Shown: positions 1 through 8,307, counted from the first letter of the stretch. The stretch: DNA of 23,020 nucleotides from Oscillospiraceae bacterium (GCA_020025425.1 JAHHSD010000028.1:1-23020), one strand, 5' to 3'. Program-made: numbers and translations. The notes: generated by a model from the letters alone, not told the origin.

Positions 1-1408
1 CGGGGATGGGCAGACCCCAGCGGCGCTGACGGCTGATGCACCAGTCGTTGCGCTCGCGGATCATGGAGATCATGCGGTCCTTGCCCCACTCAGGCACCCA
101 GCGCACATCGTCGGTGGCGGCGGCGGCGGCGTCCTTGAAGGCCTCCACGGAGCAGAACCACTGGGGGGTGGCGCGGAAGATGATGGGGTTCTTGCAGCGC
201 CAGCAGTGGGGGTAGCTGTGGACGATCTCCTCGCTGGCGAAGAGGGAGCCGGCCTGCTTCATATCCTCCAGGATGACAGGGTTGGACTCCTCGGTCTTCA
301 TGCCGGCGTACTTGCCGGCGTAGTCGGTGTGGCGGCCGCGGTCGTCCACGGGGACCACCATCTCCATGTTGTAGCGGCTGCAGGTCTCATAGTCGTCTGC
401 ACCGAAGCCGGGAGCGGTGTGAACACAGCCGGTACCGGAATCCATGGTGACGTACTCAGCGGTGACCAGCAGGGACTCCTTGTCCAGGAAGGGGTGCTGG
501 GCCTTCATATACTCAAAGAAGCTGCCGGGGAACTGCTTGACGATCTCGTAGTCCTCGATGCCGCCCACGGCCATGACCTTGGCGCACAGGGCCTCGGCCA
601 CGATATACTGCTCGCCGTTGTTGGCGCGGACCAGCACATAGCTGTCCCGGGGGTGCAGGGCGATGGCCAGGTTGCCGGGCAGGGTCCAGATGGTGGTGGT
701 CCAGATGACGAAGTAGGTGTTTTTAAGCTCGCCGTACTTGGCCAGCTTGCCCAGGTCGTCCTTCACGGGGAACTTGACATAGACGGTGGTACAGGGGTCG
801 TCCTGATACTCGATCTCGGCCTCGGCCAGGGCGGTCTCGTCCTTGGGGCACCAGTACACGGGCTTCAGGCCCTTGTAGATGTAGCCCTTCTTGTACATCT
901 GGCCGAACACCTTGACCTCCTCGGCCTCAAAGCCGGGGTCCATGGTCTTGTAGGGGTTCTCCCAGTCGGCCACCACGCCCAGGCGCTTGAAGCCCTCGCG
1001 CTGCACGTCGATATAGTGGTCGGCAAACTCGTGGCAGGCGCTGCGGAAATCGGGGATGCTCATGGCCTTGTGGTTGAGCTTGTTCTGCTTGATGATGGCG
1101 GACTCGATGGGCATGCCGTGGTTGTCCCAGCCGGGGATATAGGGGGTGTAGTAGCCCCGCATGGCGTAGGAGCGGACGATGAAGTCCTTCAGGGACTTGT
1201 TCAGGGCGTGGCCCATGTGCAGGTTGCCGTTGGAGAAGGGAGGGCCGTCGTGGAGGGAGAAGAGGGGCTTGCCCTCGTTCTTCTTCAGCATCTCGTGGTA
1301 GAGGTCCATTTCCTCCCAGTGCTTGAGCATATCGGGCTCGCGCTTGGGCAGGCCGGCACGCATGGGGAAGTCGGTCTGGGGGAGATTGATGGTCTTGTTG
1401 TAATCCAT
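1..1408 (-). CDS. ileS: Isoleucyl-tRNA synthetase, N-terminal part (runs off window)
   Basis: Class I aminoacyl-tRNA synthetase that charges tRNA-Ile in the cytoplasm. The reading frame is open from 1408 leftward to the window edge, giving about 469 of an expected 900-1050 residues, so the gene is cut by the window and not broken. Visible are the PPFSNGNLHMGHAL block with the HIGH-type signature HMGH at residues 64-67. The CP1 editing domain follows, with WTTTIWTLPGN and GTGCVHTAPGFGADDYE. Close to the edge is WCISRQRRWGLPIP, typical of IleRS. The ATG at 1408 is preceded by AAGGAG about 10 nt upstream, which fixes the start. The KMSKS motif and zinc-binding C-terminus lie outside. Expression is controlled by the T-box leader at 1451-1720. 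Confidence 0.97.
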   Translation of the reverse strand, partial: MDYNKTINLPQTDFPMRAGLPKREPDMLKHWEEMDLYHEMLKKNEGKPLFSLHDGPPFSNGNLHMGHALNKSLKDFIVRSYAMRGYYTPYIPGWDNHGMPIESAIIKQNKLNHKAMSIPDFRSACHEFADHYIDVQREGFKRLGVVADWENPYKTMDPGFEAEEVKVFGQMYKKGYIYKGLKPVYWCPKDETALAEAEIEYQDDPCTTVYVKFPVKDDLGKLAKYGELKNTYFVIWTTTIWTLPGNLAIALHPRDSYVLVRANNGEQYIVAEALCAKVMAVGGIEDYEIVKQFPGSFFEYMKAQHPFLDKESLLVTAEYVTMDSGTGCVHTAPGFGADDYETCSRYNMEMVVPVDDRGRHTDYAGKYAGMKTEESNPVILEDMKQAGSLFASEEIVHSYPHCWRCKNPIIFRATPQWFCSVEAFKDAAAAATDDVRWVPEWGKDRMISMIRERNDWCISRQRRWGLPIP

Positions 1409-1450
1409 GTCAATAAACTCCTTCGCAAAATTTGGTTTGAGAGAGAAGGG

Positions 1451-1491
1451 CAAAATAAAACGCCCTTGTCTCTGCTAAGAGACAAAGGCGT
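1451..1491 (-). terminator. T-box regulated terminator
   Basis: On the minus strand, a 14-bp stem with one G-U pair (ACGCCTTTGTCTCT / AGAGACAAGGGCGT) around a TAGC loop is followed by TTTTATTTT. It sits between the T-box core and ileS and is the element that uncharged tRNA-Ile would prevent from forming. Confidence 0.9.
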
Positions 1492-1720
1492 AAAAAATAC
1501 ATCCTCTGCGGTACCACTCTTATTGCCGGACCCAGTCTGGTCCGACCACTCAAGGTCTGCCCGGTAACGGGGGCGGCCGAAGGGGCTTACTGTTGGTTCG
1601 GCCCCTCTGCTCTGAGGTGATTTTCAGCCCTGTCCGCCCTCCGTCTCACACCAAAACGACGGCTCTCTGTGCGGTGGAAAAAAGCTTACTCGTCCTCGTC
1701 TGCGCAATTCTGATTTATAT
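1451..1720 (-). ncRNA. T-box riboswitch leader of ileS (Ile specifier)
   Basis: This is a tRNA-sensing transcription antitermination leader on the minus strand. It shows the stem I start with the GAGGACGAGTAAGC element, the AGAGAG and GGTGTGAGACGG blocks, the T-box core AGAGTGGTACCGC (1520-1508) and an intrinsic terminator. On the 3' side of the predicted specifier loop the sequence is GAAAATCACC, which places AUC (Ile) at 1621-1619. The core contains UGGU, which would pair with an ACCA tRNA end whose discriminator is A, as in tRNA-Ile. The AAGAG of the core can pair with CTCTT in the 5' arm of the terminator, forming the competing antiterminator. The identification is strong; exact stem boundaries are inferred by eye. 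Confidence 0.93.
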
Positions 1721-1726
1721 GCTGGT

Positions 1727-1755
1727 ATCTTATCCGTTTTTCCCCGGGATGTCAA
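1727..1755 (-). promoter_or_regulatory. ileS promoter
   Basis: On the minus strand TTGACA (1755-1750), a 17-bp spacer and TAAGAT (1732-1727) form a near-consensus housekeeping promoter. The predicted transcription start near 1720 coincides with the beginning of the T-box fold. Confidence 0.8.
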
Positions 1756-1812
1756 GGTATAAAAGAGATAAAATTTAGCGGCTCCCGGCAGTTTCCTCCC
1801 CCGGTTCCCGCC

Positions 1813-1841
1813 TTGACTGCCCCGGCAAAAGGGGATATACT
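1813..1841 (+). promoter_or_regulatory. mfd promoter
   Basis: TTGACT at 1813-1818, a 17-bp spacer and TATACT at 1836-1841. This predicts a leader of about 80 nt before mfd. It diverges from the ileS promoter, with about 60 bp between the two -35 boxes. Confidence 0.7.
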
Positions 1842-1929
1842 GATTATAACTACCCCCACCCTCCTGGCAGGATTGGGGGGCTTTCCCGTCCCTGTAACTT
1901 CCATATTTTTCTAGTTTTTGGTGAATGCT

Positions 1930-4900
1930 ATGACGTTATTGACTGAGATCCTATCCAAAGTCCCGGAGTTTGAGCAGCTGCTGGCCGCCATCGACGCGGG
2001 CCAGTGCCCCGGGGCGGTGTCCGGCCTGTCGGCAGTCCACCGGGCCCACTTTGCCGCCGGCCTCCACCTGCGCAGCCGGCGGCCTGTGGTGGTGGTCTGT
2101 GCCGACGAGAGCGAGGGGGAGCGGATGGCCAAGGACCTGACCGCCCTCACCGACCTGTCCGTGCCGGTGCTCTCCCCCCGGTCCTTCACCTTCCACAACG
2201 CGGCCACCGTCTCCCACCAGTGGGAGCACCGCCGTCTGGCCCTGCTCCGGGCCCTGGGCGGGGAGGAGCTGCCCCTGCTGGTGTGTACCGTGGAGGCCCT
2301 GCTCCAGCGCACCCTGCCCCCGGAGGTGCTGGAAAAGGCCTGCATGAAGCTGAAGCTGGGCGACGTCCTGGACCTGGAGGAGCTGACCGCCGCCCTGGCC
2401 GCGGCAGGCTATGTGCGCTGCGACCAGGTGGAGGGCGTGGGCCAGTTCGCCCTGCGGGGCGGCATCCTGGACGTCTACTCCCCGGGCATGGAGGCCCCGG
2501 TCCGGGCCGAATTTTTCGGTGATGAGCTGGACTCCATGGGCCGCTTCGACCCGGAGAGCCAGCGGCGGACGGAAAATCTGGAGGAGGTCCTGCTGCTCCC
2601 CGCCGCCGAGACCCTGCCCCAGCTGGCCCCGGGCGGCCTGCCCGGCCTGCTCAGGGAGATGACCAGGCTGGAGGGGAGGGCGGAGAAGGAGGGCAGCACC
2701 ACCCTGGCCGCCACCCTGCGCCAGGACCGGGAGGCCCTGGAGGAGGGCCGCCACCTGCCCGCCGTGGACCGGTACCTGGCCCTCATCTATCCCAAGCTGG
2801 CCACCGCGGTGGAACACCTGCCCGCCGATGCCTGCGTGGTCTTTTCCGAGTGCTCCCGCATTGCCGAGCGGTCCAAGACCTGGACCTGGCAGATGGAGGA
2901 GGACGCCAAGACCCTGATGGACCGGGGGGAGCTGGCCGGTCCCTGCGCCGTGCTGGGCCGGGATTTTCCCCAGCTGTGCTCCGTCCTGTCCGACTTCGCC
3001 CTGGTCTATCTGGACTCCTTCACCATGACCTCCTATCCCACGCCCCCCCGGTGCCTGCTGTCCGTGATGGCCAAGCAGCTGCCCTCCTTCGGGGCCAGCC
3101 TGGAGACGGCGGTGAGCGATCTGGCCCACTACCAGCACGCCAAAATAGGCGCCATGGTGCTGGTGAGCAGCGAGCAGCGGGCCCTGAACCTGCAAACCCT
3201 CCTCCGGGAGCAGAAGCTGAAGGCGGCGGTGGAGTTCAAGCCCGACCGCCTTCCCGCTCCGGGAGCCACCATCATCGCTGTGGGCGGCCTGTCCGCCGGG
3301 ATGGAGTACCCCCAGGCGGGCTACGCTGTCCTCACCGAGGGCCAGGGCAGCGTCCTGCGCCGCCCCAAGGCCAAAAAGGCGGCCACCAACCGCCAGAAGC
3401 TGAAATCCTACGCCGATCTGTCCCCCGGCGACCTGGTGGTCCACGAGCAGCACGGCGTGGGCCGCTACATGGGCATGGTCAAAATGCCCGCCGACGGGGT
3501 GGACAAGGACTATGTAAAAATCGCCTACGCCGGGTCGGACGTGCTCTACGTCCCCGCCACCCAGCTGGACCTGGTGAGCAAGTACATCGGCGGGGGAGAG
3601 GACGCCCAGGAGACCAAAAAGCTCTCCCGCCTGGGGGGCACCGACTGGGAAAAGGCCAAGACCCGGGCCAAAAAGGCGGTGGCCGACCTGGCCAAGGGGC
3701 TGATCCAGCTCTACGCCCAGCGCCAGCGCCAGCCCGGCTACGCCTTTTCCCCCGACTCCCCCTGGCAGAAGGAGTTTGAGGAGCAGTTCGAGTACACCGA
3801 GACCGACGACCAGCTGCGCTGCATCCAGGAGATCAAGCGGGACATGGAGCGGCCCACCCCCATGGACCGGCTCCTCTGCGGCGACGTGGGCTACGGCAAG
3901 ACCGAGGTGGCCTTCCGGGCCATTATGAAGTGCGTGCTGGACGGTAAGCAGGCCGCCGTCCTGGTGCCCACCACCGTGCTGGCCCGCCAGCACTTCCTGT
4001 CCGCCCTGAAGCGGTTCTCCAAGTACCCGGTGAACATCGACGTGGTCTCCCGCTTCCGCACCCCCGCCCAGATGAAGGACACCCTGCGCCGGGTGGAGAG
4101 CGGGGAGGTGGACATCCTCATCGGCACCCACCGTCTCTTTAATAAGGACGTGAAATTCAAAAACCTGGGCCTGCTGGTGGTGGACGAGGAGCAGCGCTTC
4201 GGCGTACAGCACAAGGAGAAGCTGAAGGAGAATTTCCGCCAGGTGGACGTGCTCACCCTGTCCGCCACCCCCATTCCCCGCACCCTGAATATGGCCCTGT
4301 CGGGCATCCGGGACATGTCCACCCTGGAGGAGCCCCCCGCCGACCGCCAGCCCGTCCAGACCTATGTGCTGGAGCACGACTGGGGAGTGCTGGGCGACGC
4401 CATGCGCCGGGAGCTGGAGCGGGGCGGCCAGGTCTACTACCTCCACAACCGGGTGGACACCATCGACCGCACCGCCCGGCAGCTCCAGCAGCTGCTGGGG
4501 GAGGACGCCGCCATCGGCGTGGCCCACGGCAAGATGACCCAGGAGGCCATCGACGACGTGATGAGCCGCATGACCGACGGCGAGCTCAACGTGCTGGTGT
4601 GCACCACCATCATCGAGACGGGCATCGACCTGCCCAACGCCAACACCCTCATCATCGAGGACGCCGACCAGATGGGCCTGGCCCAGCTCCACCAGATCCG
4701 GGGCCGGGTGGGCCGGTCCAACCGCCGGGCCTTCGCCTATCTGACCTACCGCCGGGGCAAGGCCCTCACCGAGGTGGCCACCAAGCGGCTGGGCGCCATC
4801 CGGGAGTTCGCCGAGTTCGGCTCCGGCTTCAAGATCGCCATGCGGGATCTGGAGATCCGGGGGGCGGGCAACGTGCTGGGCCCCGAGCAGTCCGGCTTCA

Positions 4901-5430
4901 TGCTCAGTGTGGGCTACGACATGTACCTGAAGCTGCTGGAGGAGGCCGTGCTGCTGGAGCAGGGCCAGACCCCGCCCCAGCGCACCGAGTGCTCCGCCGA
5001 CCTGAGTGTGGCCGCCTCGGTGCCCGACCGGTATGTGCCCTCCGCCGAGCAGCGCATGGACCTCTACCGCCGCATCGCCCGCATCCGCAGCGAGGAGGAC
5101 GCGGACGACCTGATGGATGAGCTCATCGACCGGTACGGCGATCCCCCCAAGACGGTGAACAACCTGATCTCCGTGGCCCTCATGCGGGCGGCCGCCGCCG
5201 ACTGCGGCATCACGGAGATCACCCAGCGCCACGGGATGCTCCTCTTTACCATCCCGGAATTCGATCTGCGCCGGGTGTCCGAGCTGTGCGGCAGCGAGAA
5301 ATACAAAAACCGCCTGCTCTTCTCCCCGGGGGAGAAGCCTTATCTCTCCCTGCGGGTGCGCAAGGGGGAGGATGTGCTCCGCCTGAGCCAGACCCTGGTG
5401 GCCGACTACGCCGCCGAGACCGCCCCCTGA
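1930..5430 (+). CDS. mfd: Transcription-repair coupling factor Mfd
   Basis: Large ATP-dependent translocase that removes stalled RNA polymerase from DNA lesions and recruits UvrA. The protein has 1166 residues, the usual family size. Order of domains: UvrB-like N-terminal module (about 1-330), an RNA polymerase-interacting CarD-like domain beginning near residue 498 (SPGDLVVHEQHGVGRYMGM), an SF2/RecG-like motor with Walker A GDVGYGKT at 651-658 and motif II DEEQ at 752-755, and a C-terminal TRCF domain. I chose ATG 1930 because GGTGA lies 5 nt upstream. In-frame TTG 1918 and GTG 1921 are alternatives without a clear ribosome binding site. The gene stands alone and ends at a strong terminator shared with the convergent ABC operon. 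Confidence 0.96.
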   Translation: MTLLTEILSKVPEFEQLLAAIDAGQCPGAVSGLSAVHRAHFAAGLHLRSRRPVVVVCADESEGERMAKDLTALTDLSVPVLSPRSFTFHNAATVSHQWEHRRLALLRALGGEELPLLVCTVEALLQRTLPPEVLEKACMKLKLGDVLDLEELTAALAAAGYVRCDQVEGVGQFALRGGILDVYSPGMEAPVRAEFFGDELDSMGRFDPESQRRTENLEEVLLLPAAETLPQLAPGGLPGLLREMTRLEGRAEKEGSTTLAATLRQDREALEEGRHLPAVDRYLALIYPKLATAVEHLPADACVVFSECSRIAERSKTWTWQMEEDAKTLMDRGELAGPCAVLGRDFPQLCSVLSDFALVYLDSFTMTSYPTPPRCLLSVMAKQLPSFGASLETAVSDLAHYQHAKIGAMVLVSSEQRALNLQTLLREQKLKAAVEFKPDRLPAPGATIIAVGGLSAGMEYPQAGYAVLTEGQGSVLRRPKAKKAATNRQKLKSYADLSPGDLVVHEQHGVGRYMGMVKMPADGVDKDYVKIAYAGSDVLYVPATQLDLVSKYIGGGEDAQETKKLSRLGGTDWEKAKTRAKKAVADLAKGLIQLYAQRQRQPGYAFSPDSPWQKEFEEQFEYTETDDQLRCIQEIKRDMERPTPMDRLLCGDVGYGKTEVAFRAIMKCVLDGKQAAVLVPTTVLARQHFLSALKRFSKYPVNIDVVSRFRTPAQMKDTLRRVESGEVDILIGTHRLFNKDVKFKNLGLLVVDEEQRFGVQHKEKLKENFRQVDVLTLSATPIPRTLNMALSGIRDMSTLEEPPADRQPVQTYVLEHDWGVLGDAMRRELERGGQVYYLHNRVDTIDRTARQLQQLLGEDAAIGVAHGKMTQEAIDDVMSRMTDGELNVLVCTTIIETGIDLPNANTLIIEDADQMGLAQLHQIRGRVGRSNRRAFAYLTYRRGKALTEVATKRLGAIREFAEFGSGFKIAMRDLEIRGAGNVLGPEQSGFMLSVGYDMYLKLLEEAVLLEQGQTPPQRTECSADLSVAASVPDRYVPSAEQRMDLYRRIARIRSEEDADDLMDELIDRYGDPPKTVNNLISVALMRAAAADCGITEITQRHGMLLFTIPEFDLRRVSELCGSEKYKNRLLFSPGEKPYLSLRVRKGEDVLRLSQTLVADYAAETAP

Positions 5431-5461
5431 CGCTCCCGCCTTCCATCCACCCACTCATAAC

Positions 5462-5501
5462 AAAAAGCTCCTGTTTCCCCAGGGAAACAGGAGCTTTTTT
5501 T
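5462..5501. terminator. Bidirectional terminator between mfd and the ABC operon
   Basis: AAAAAGCTCCTGTTTCCC and its complement GGGAAACAGGAGCTTTTTTT form a perfect stem with A-tract and T-tract flanks, able to stop transcription from both sides. Confidence 0.92.
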
Positions 5502-5505
5502 GCTT

Positions 5506-6216
5506 TTACCGCCGGATTGGCCCGCGGAGCAGGTCCCAGACCGCCCAGATCAGGCCCAGGACCAGGGTGATGATGGCCAGGATGCACACCGTGGCGGCCA
5601 TGCTGGTGGAGATCCGCTCCAGCCAGCTGGGGGCCACCAGGCACACCGCCATATAGACGGCCCAGAGGCACCAGCCGCCCCGCTTTCCAAAGCGGTGGAT
5701 CACCGCTCCGCCCACCAGGCCGATCACAATGCCGGCCAGCAGGATCAGAGGGGCCCACCACCAGCTCAGGGACATGTCCTCCACAAAGAGGATATCCGAC
5801 GGGGGGAGGCTGCCCTCGGGCACCATCAGGCTCTCCATGCGGATCTGGGAGACGCCCAGCACAGCCTTCCACAGGCTGGGGAAAACAGCCCGCTCCAGGG
5901 CGCTCAGCCCCCAGCTCAGGACCAGAAGCACCCCGGACAGGGCGCCCAGGTAGCCCAGGACATTGGCCAGCGCCCGCTTCCGGGTGCAGCCGAAGGTTAT
6001 CAGGTAGTCGAAGTGGTTCAGCACGGCGGTGCCCGTCAGGACCAGGAGAATGATGGCCCCCGCGATGGGCAGGAGGGTCCCTCCGAGGAGGACGGAGGAC
6101 TGCTCCCTGGTGATCAGCAGGGCCAGGATGGTGACGATGTGGACCAGAAGGAACAGGCCCGCCTCCACGGCGGCTGTCACCCACAGATCCCCTTTATTGA
6201 TCCGGATATAGTTCAT
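5506..6216 (-). CDS. ABC transporter-associated membrane protein (second permease-like subunit)
   Basis: A hydrophobic protein of 236 residues with about six predicted membrane segments: two near residues 15-75, one near 90-105, and three in the second half. A soluble loop at about 120-150 contains MVPEGSLPPSDILFVEDM. I recognise no catalytic motif, and sequence alone does not assign a named family. Its ATG at 6216 overlaps the TGA of the upstream gene (ATGA), a sign of translational coupling. The open frame extends upstream to 6423, but that part lies inside the preceding gene and was left out. By position it is the membrane partner of the ABC ATPase at 6901-7791, in the style of YtrA-controlled or lantibiotic-type exporters. 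The substrate is unknown. Confidence 0.8.
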   Translation of the reverse strand: MNYIRINKGDLWVTAAVEAGLFLLVHIVTILALLITREQSSVLLGGTLLPIAGAIILLVLTGTAVLNHFDYLITFGCTRKRALANVLGYLGALSGVLLVLSWGLSALERAVFPSLWKAVLGVSQIRMESLMVPEGSLPPSDILFVEDMSLSWWWAPLILLAGIVIGLVGGAVIHRFGKRGGWCLWAVYMAVCLVAPSWLERISTSMAATVCILAIITLVLGLIWAVWDLLRGPIRR

Positions 6217-6887
6217 TTTACCACCACTTTCTTGCTCTCCCGCCAGAGCAGGATCTCCGCCAAGACAAAGAGAATGATGGAGATCCCTGTCACAATTTCG
6301 GTCAGGTTGCCCCACCGCTGCAAATCCAAGGGGTCGTACAACAACACGGAGATCATCAGCAGCACCATGCAGACGAGGATCCCCACCACCAGCAGGACAA
6401 TCCCCAGCACCGTTCTGCGGCACATGATCCGTCCCACCCAGCCCCCTGCGGCGATGATCAAGAGGAAAACGGGCAGGAGCATCAGGTTCCAGCTGCCCGG
6501 CACTATGTCCAACCAGTAATCTCCAGTCTGACCCAAGCCCATCCGGGCAATGATCAGATCGAATACCAGCTGGATGGCCCAGCCCGCCGCCAGGAGCATC
6601 AGTCCCCCCAGCTGGGCGGACCAGAACAGGTCCTTCCGGGTGGCCCCCATGGCCAGGCCGTTGTTAAAATAGGTACTGAACAGGGAGACCCCGTACACCA
6701 GCATAAACATAGCATTCACAAGGGGAAAGGCCTGCAGGTAGATGGACAGGAGCTGGCTCAGGTGGCCCAGGGCATTCTCCCCCTTGCCCAAAAGCAGATT
6801 CCCCAGCAGCACCACGGCGGCAAACCCGGCAATCGCCCCCACCATGGGCAGGACGCATTTGACCTGATAGCGCACACATCGTTTCAT
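6213..6887 (-). CDS. ABC transporter-associated membrane protein (first permease-like subunit)
   Basis: 224 residues with about six hydrophobic helices, beginning with a cationic N-terminus (MKRCVRYQVK) followed by a helix near residues 11-33 and ending in KKVVVK. The first helix, the internal motif GLAMGATRKDLFWSAQLGG (a short cytoplasmic segment with charges) and the remaining helices resemble ABC-2-type membrane subunits of bacterial drug or antimicrobial peptide exporters (inference). The ATG at 6887 has AAAGGGGG a few nt upstream. The longer frame to 6941 would overlap the ATPase gene and has no better ribosome binding site. It lies 13 nt downstream of the ATPase stop codon and overlaps the next gene by 4 nt. 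Confidence 0.82.
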   Translation of the reverse strand: MKRCVRYQVKCVLPMVGAIAGFAAVVLLGNLLLGKGENALGHLSQLLSIYLQAFPLVNAMFMLVYGVSLFSTYFNNGLAMGATRKDLFWSAQLGGLMLLAAGWAIQLVFDLIIARMGLGQTGDYWLDIVPGSWNLMLLPVFLLIIAAGGWVGRIMCRRTVLGIVLLVVGILVCMVLLMISVLLYDPLDLQRWGNLTEIVTGISIILFVLAEILLWRESKKVVVK

Positions 6888-6900
6888 GGCTGTGCCCCCT

Positions 6901-7791
6901 TTACCCTTCATCCCCGTGACCGCACAGGGCGACAAAGACATTTTGCAGGTTCATAGGGGAGACGTCCACCTCGGCGGACTGGAGGGCGTCCAGCTCCTCC
7001 CCCCGGCCCCGGACGGCCACCGTCTTGTGGCGGCCCATCTGGTGGGTGGACAGGACGGGGAGCCCGACGACGGCGGCGTCCACCGCGTCATCCCGCCCGG
7101 AGAGGTAGCGGAACTGATCCACCAGCTCGTCGGTGGGGCAGTCCTCGATCATCCGCCCCCGGTCCAGGATGAGCACCCGCTCAAAGACCGAGGCGGCCTC
7201 CTCGATGATGTGGGTGGAGACGACGAAGGTCCGGCCCGTCTGGGCGTAGTCCTCCAGCAGCAGCTGGTAGAACCGCTCCCGCATCACCACGTCCAGCCCC
7301 GCCACCGGCTCGTCCAGGATGGTCAGGGGCGCCCGGCTGGCCAGGGCGATGAGGATGGTCAGCATGGACTGCTGGCCCTTGGACAGGGTGCTCACCCGCT
7401 TCTTCCTGTCCAGCTTGAACTCCTTGAGCAGGCGGTCGGCGTACTCCCGGTCCCAGTTGGGGTAGAAGATGGCGGCGGTTTCCAGATAGAACTTGACCTT
7501 AAAGGCGTTGGCCCCGCCCATGGGCTGGGCTGTGCCCAGCTCCCGGGAGAAGCAGATCTGCTCCAGGACCTTCTGATTTTCCCACACCGGCTGTCCGTCG
7601 TAGGTCACGCTGCCGCTGTCCATGGTGTTCTGGGCGGTGAGAATGCCCAGCAGGGTGGTCTTGCCCACGCCGTTGCGGCCCACCAGGCCGTAGATCTTGC
7701 CGGGCAGCAGCTCCAGATCCAGATGGTCCAGCACCTGCTCCTTCCCGTAGGATTTGCACACACCCTCGGCTTTCAGGATTCCTGTATTCAT
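6901..7791 (-). CDS. ABC transporter ATP-binding protein (YtrB/BcrA-like)
   Basis: Nucleotide-binding subunit, 296 residues, that would power export through the two membrane proteins encoded downstream. Visible motifs are Walker A GRNGVGKT at 38-45, signature LSKGQ at 136-140 and Walker B LTILDE at 156-161, followed by the D-loop (AGLD) and the switch histidine in VVSTHIIEEA. After the core ATPase (about 1-225) there is a C-terminal extension of about 70 residues, common in exporters that act on antimicrobial compounds. Its ATG at 7791 overlaps the TGA of the GntR repressor gene (ATGA), so repressor and transporter are translated together. Substrate cannot be read from the sequence. Confidence 0.95.
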   Translation of the reverse strand: MNTGILKAEGVCKSYGKEQVLDHLDLELLPGKIYGLVGRNGVGKTTLLGILTAQNTMDSGSVTYDGQPVWENQKVLEQICFSRELGTAQPMGGANAFKVKFYLETAAIFYPNWDREYADRLLKEFKLDRKKRVSTLSKGQQSMLTILIALASRAPLTILDEPVAGLDVVMRERFYQLLLEDYAQTGRTFVVSTHIIEEAASVFERVLILDRGRMIEDCPTDELVDQFRYLSGRDDAVDAAVVGLPVLSTHQMGRHKTVAVRGRGEELDALQSAEVDVSPMNLQNVFVALCGHGDEG

Positions 7792-8171
7792 ACCTGTTCT
7801 CCTTCCTCAATGGCCTGTTGGATCATAGCCACCAGCTCCGCCCCGGTGAGGGACAGGGACCGGCCCTCCCGCACCAGAGGCTTGATATATCCGTCGTAAA
7901 ATGCCGCTTTCCGCTTCTGCTTTACCAGTTTTTCCGCGCCCTTGGAAACAAACATGCCGATCCCCCGCTTTTTATATAGAATGCCCTCGCCGGCCAGCAG
8001 GTTCAGCCCCTTAGCTGCCGTGGCCGGGTTGATGTGGTAGGCCCGGGCCAGCTCGTTGGTGGAGGGCACCTGTTCCTCCTCCCGGTAGACCTGGCGCAGG
8101 ATATCGTCCTCGATCATCTGGGCGATCTGCAGATAGATCAGGGACTGGTCGTTCAGCGTCCCGTGCAACAC
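7788..8171 (-). CDS. GntR family repressor, YtrA-type
   Basis: Short transcription regulator, 127 residues if GTG 8171 is used. It carries an N-terminal winged helix-turn-helix: IYLQIAQMIEDDILR, then VPSTNELARAYHINPATAAKGLNLL, then GILYKKRGIGMFV. A short C-terminal helical region without an effector domain follows, which is the YtrA layout. The frame opens at ATG 8216, but that codon lies within the -10 box and operator, upstream of the expected transcript start. AAGGAGGTG precedes GTG 8171 (5-nt gap) and TTG 8168 (8-nt gap), so one of these is the likely start. It is the first gene of the ABC operon and probably represses its own promoter through the palindrome at 8191-8214. Confidence 0.9.
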   Translation of the reverse strand: MLHGTLNDQSLIYLQIAQMIEDDILRQVYREEEQVPSTNELARAYHINPATAAKGLNLLAGEGILYKKRGIGMFVSKGAEKLVKQKRKAAFYDGYIKPLVREGRSLSLTGAELVAMIQQAIEEGEQV

Positions 8172-8190
8172 CGGCACCTCCTTGTTCATT

Positions 8191-8214
8191 GGTTCATTAC
8201 TTGTGTAACTAACC
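8191..8214. promoter_or_regulatory. Palindromic operator, probable GntR binding site
   Basis: The arms GGTTCATTAC and GTAACTAACC flank a TTGT centre; eight of ten positions per arm are inverted repeats. The palindrome overlaps the last bases of the -10 box and the predicted start point of the GntR-ABC transcript, the right place for a repressor to block transcription. Confidence 0.75.
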
Positions 8215-8240
8215 ATAGCACCTCAGCTCCCCTTTGTCAA
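8212..8240 (-). promoter_or_regulatory. Promoter of the GntR-ABC operon
   Basis: On the minus strand TTGACA (8240-8235), 17 bp, and TATGGT (8217-8212). The start point would be near 8205, within the operator. Confidence 0.78.
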
Positions 8241-8301
8241 GGATTTTTTCTTTGGGGCGGACAACCCCCTCCTTTCCCTAAAAAATGGACAGCCCTGTGG
8301 C

Positions 8302-8307
8302 TATACT
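8302..8307 (+). promoter_or_regulatory. Possible -10 box for the P-type ATPase gene
   Basis: TATACT lies about 30 nt before the ATG at 8336. The sequence 17 bp upstream (TAAAAA) is a poor -35 match, so another factor or activator may be involved. The assignment is tentative. Confidence 0.4.

Noticed and set aside
206..1567. Open frame of 453 codons on the plus strand opposite ileS
   Set aside because: It is antisense to a clear IleRS, runs on into the T-box leader and shows only low-complexity translation.
1593..1778. Small plus-strand open frame of 61 codons
   Set aside because: It lies within the T-box leader and ileS promoter of the other strand and has no ribosome binding site or known domain.
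1951..5454. Open frame of 1167 codons on the strand opposite mfd
   Set aside because: It mirrors the mfd codon pattern, its translation is low-complexity (Gly, His, Leu, Gln, Val) and it has no recognisable domain. It is a shadow caused by high GC at third positions.
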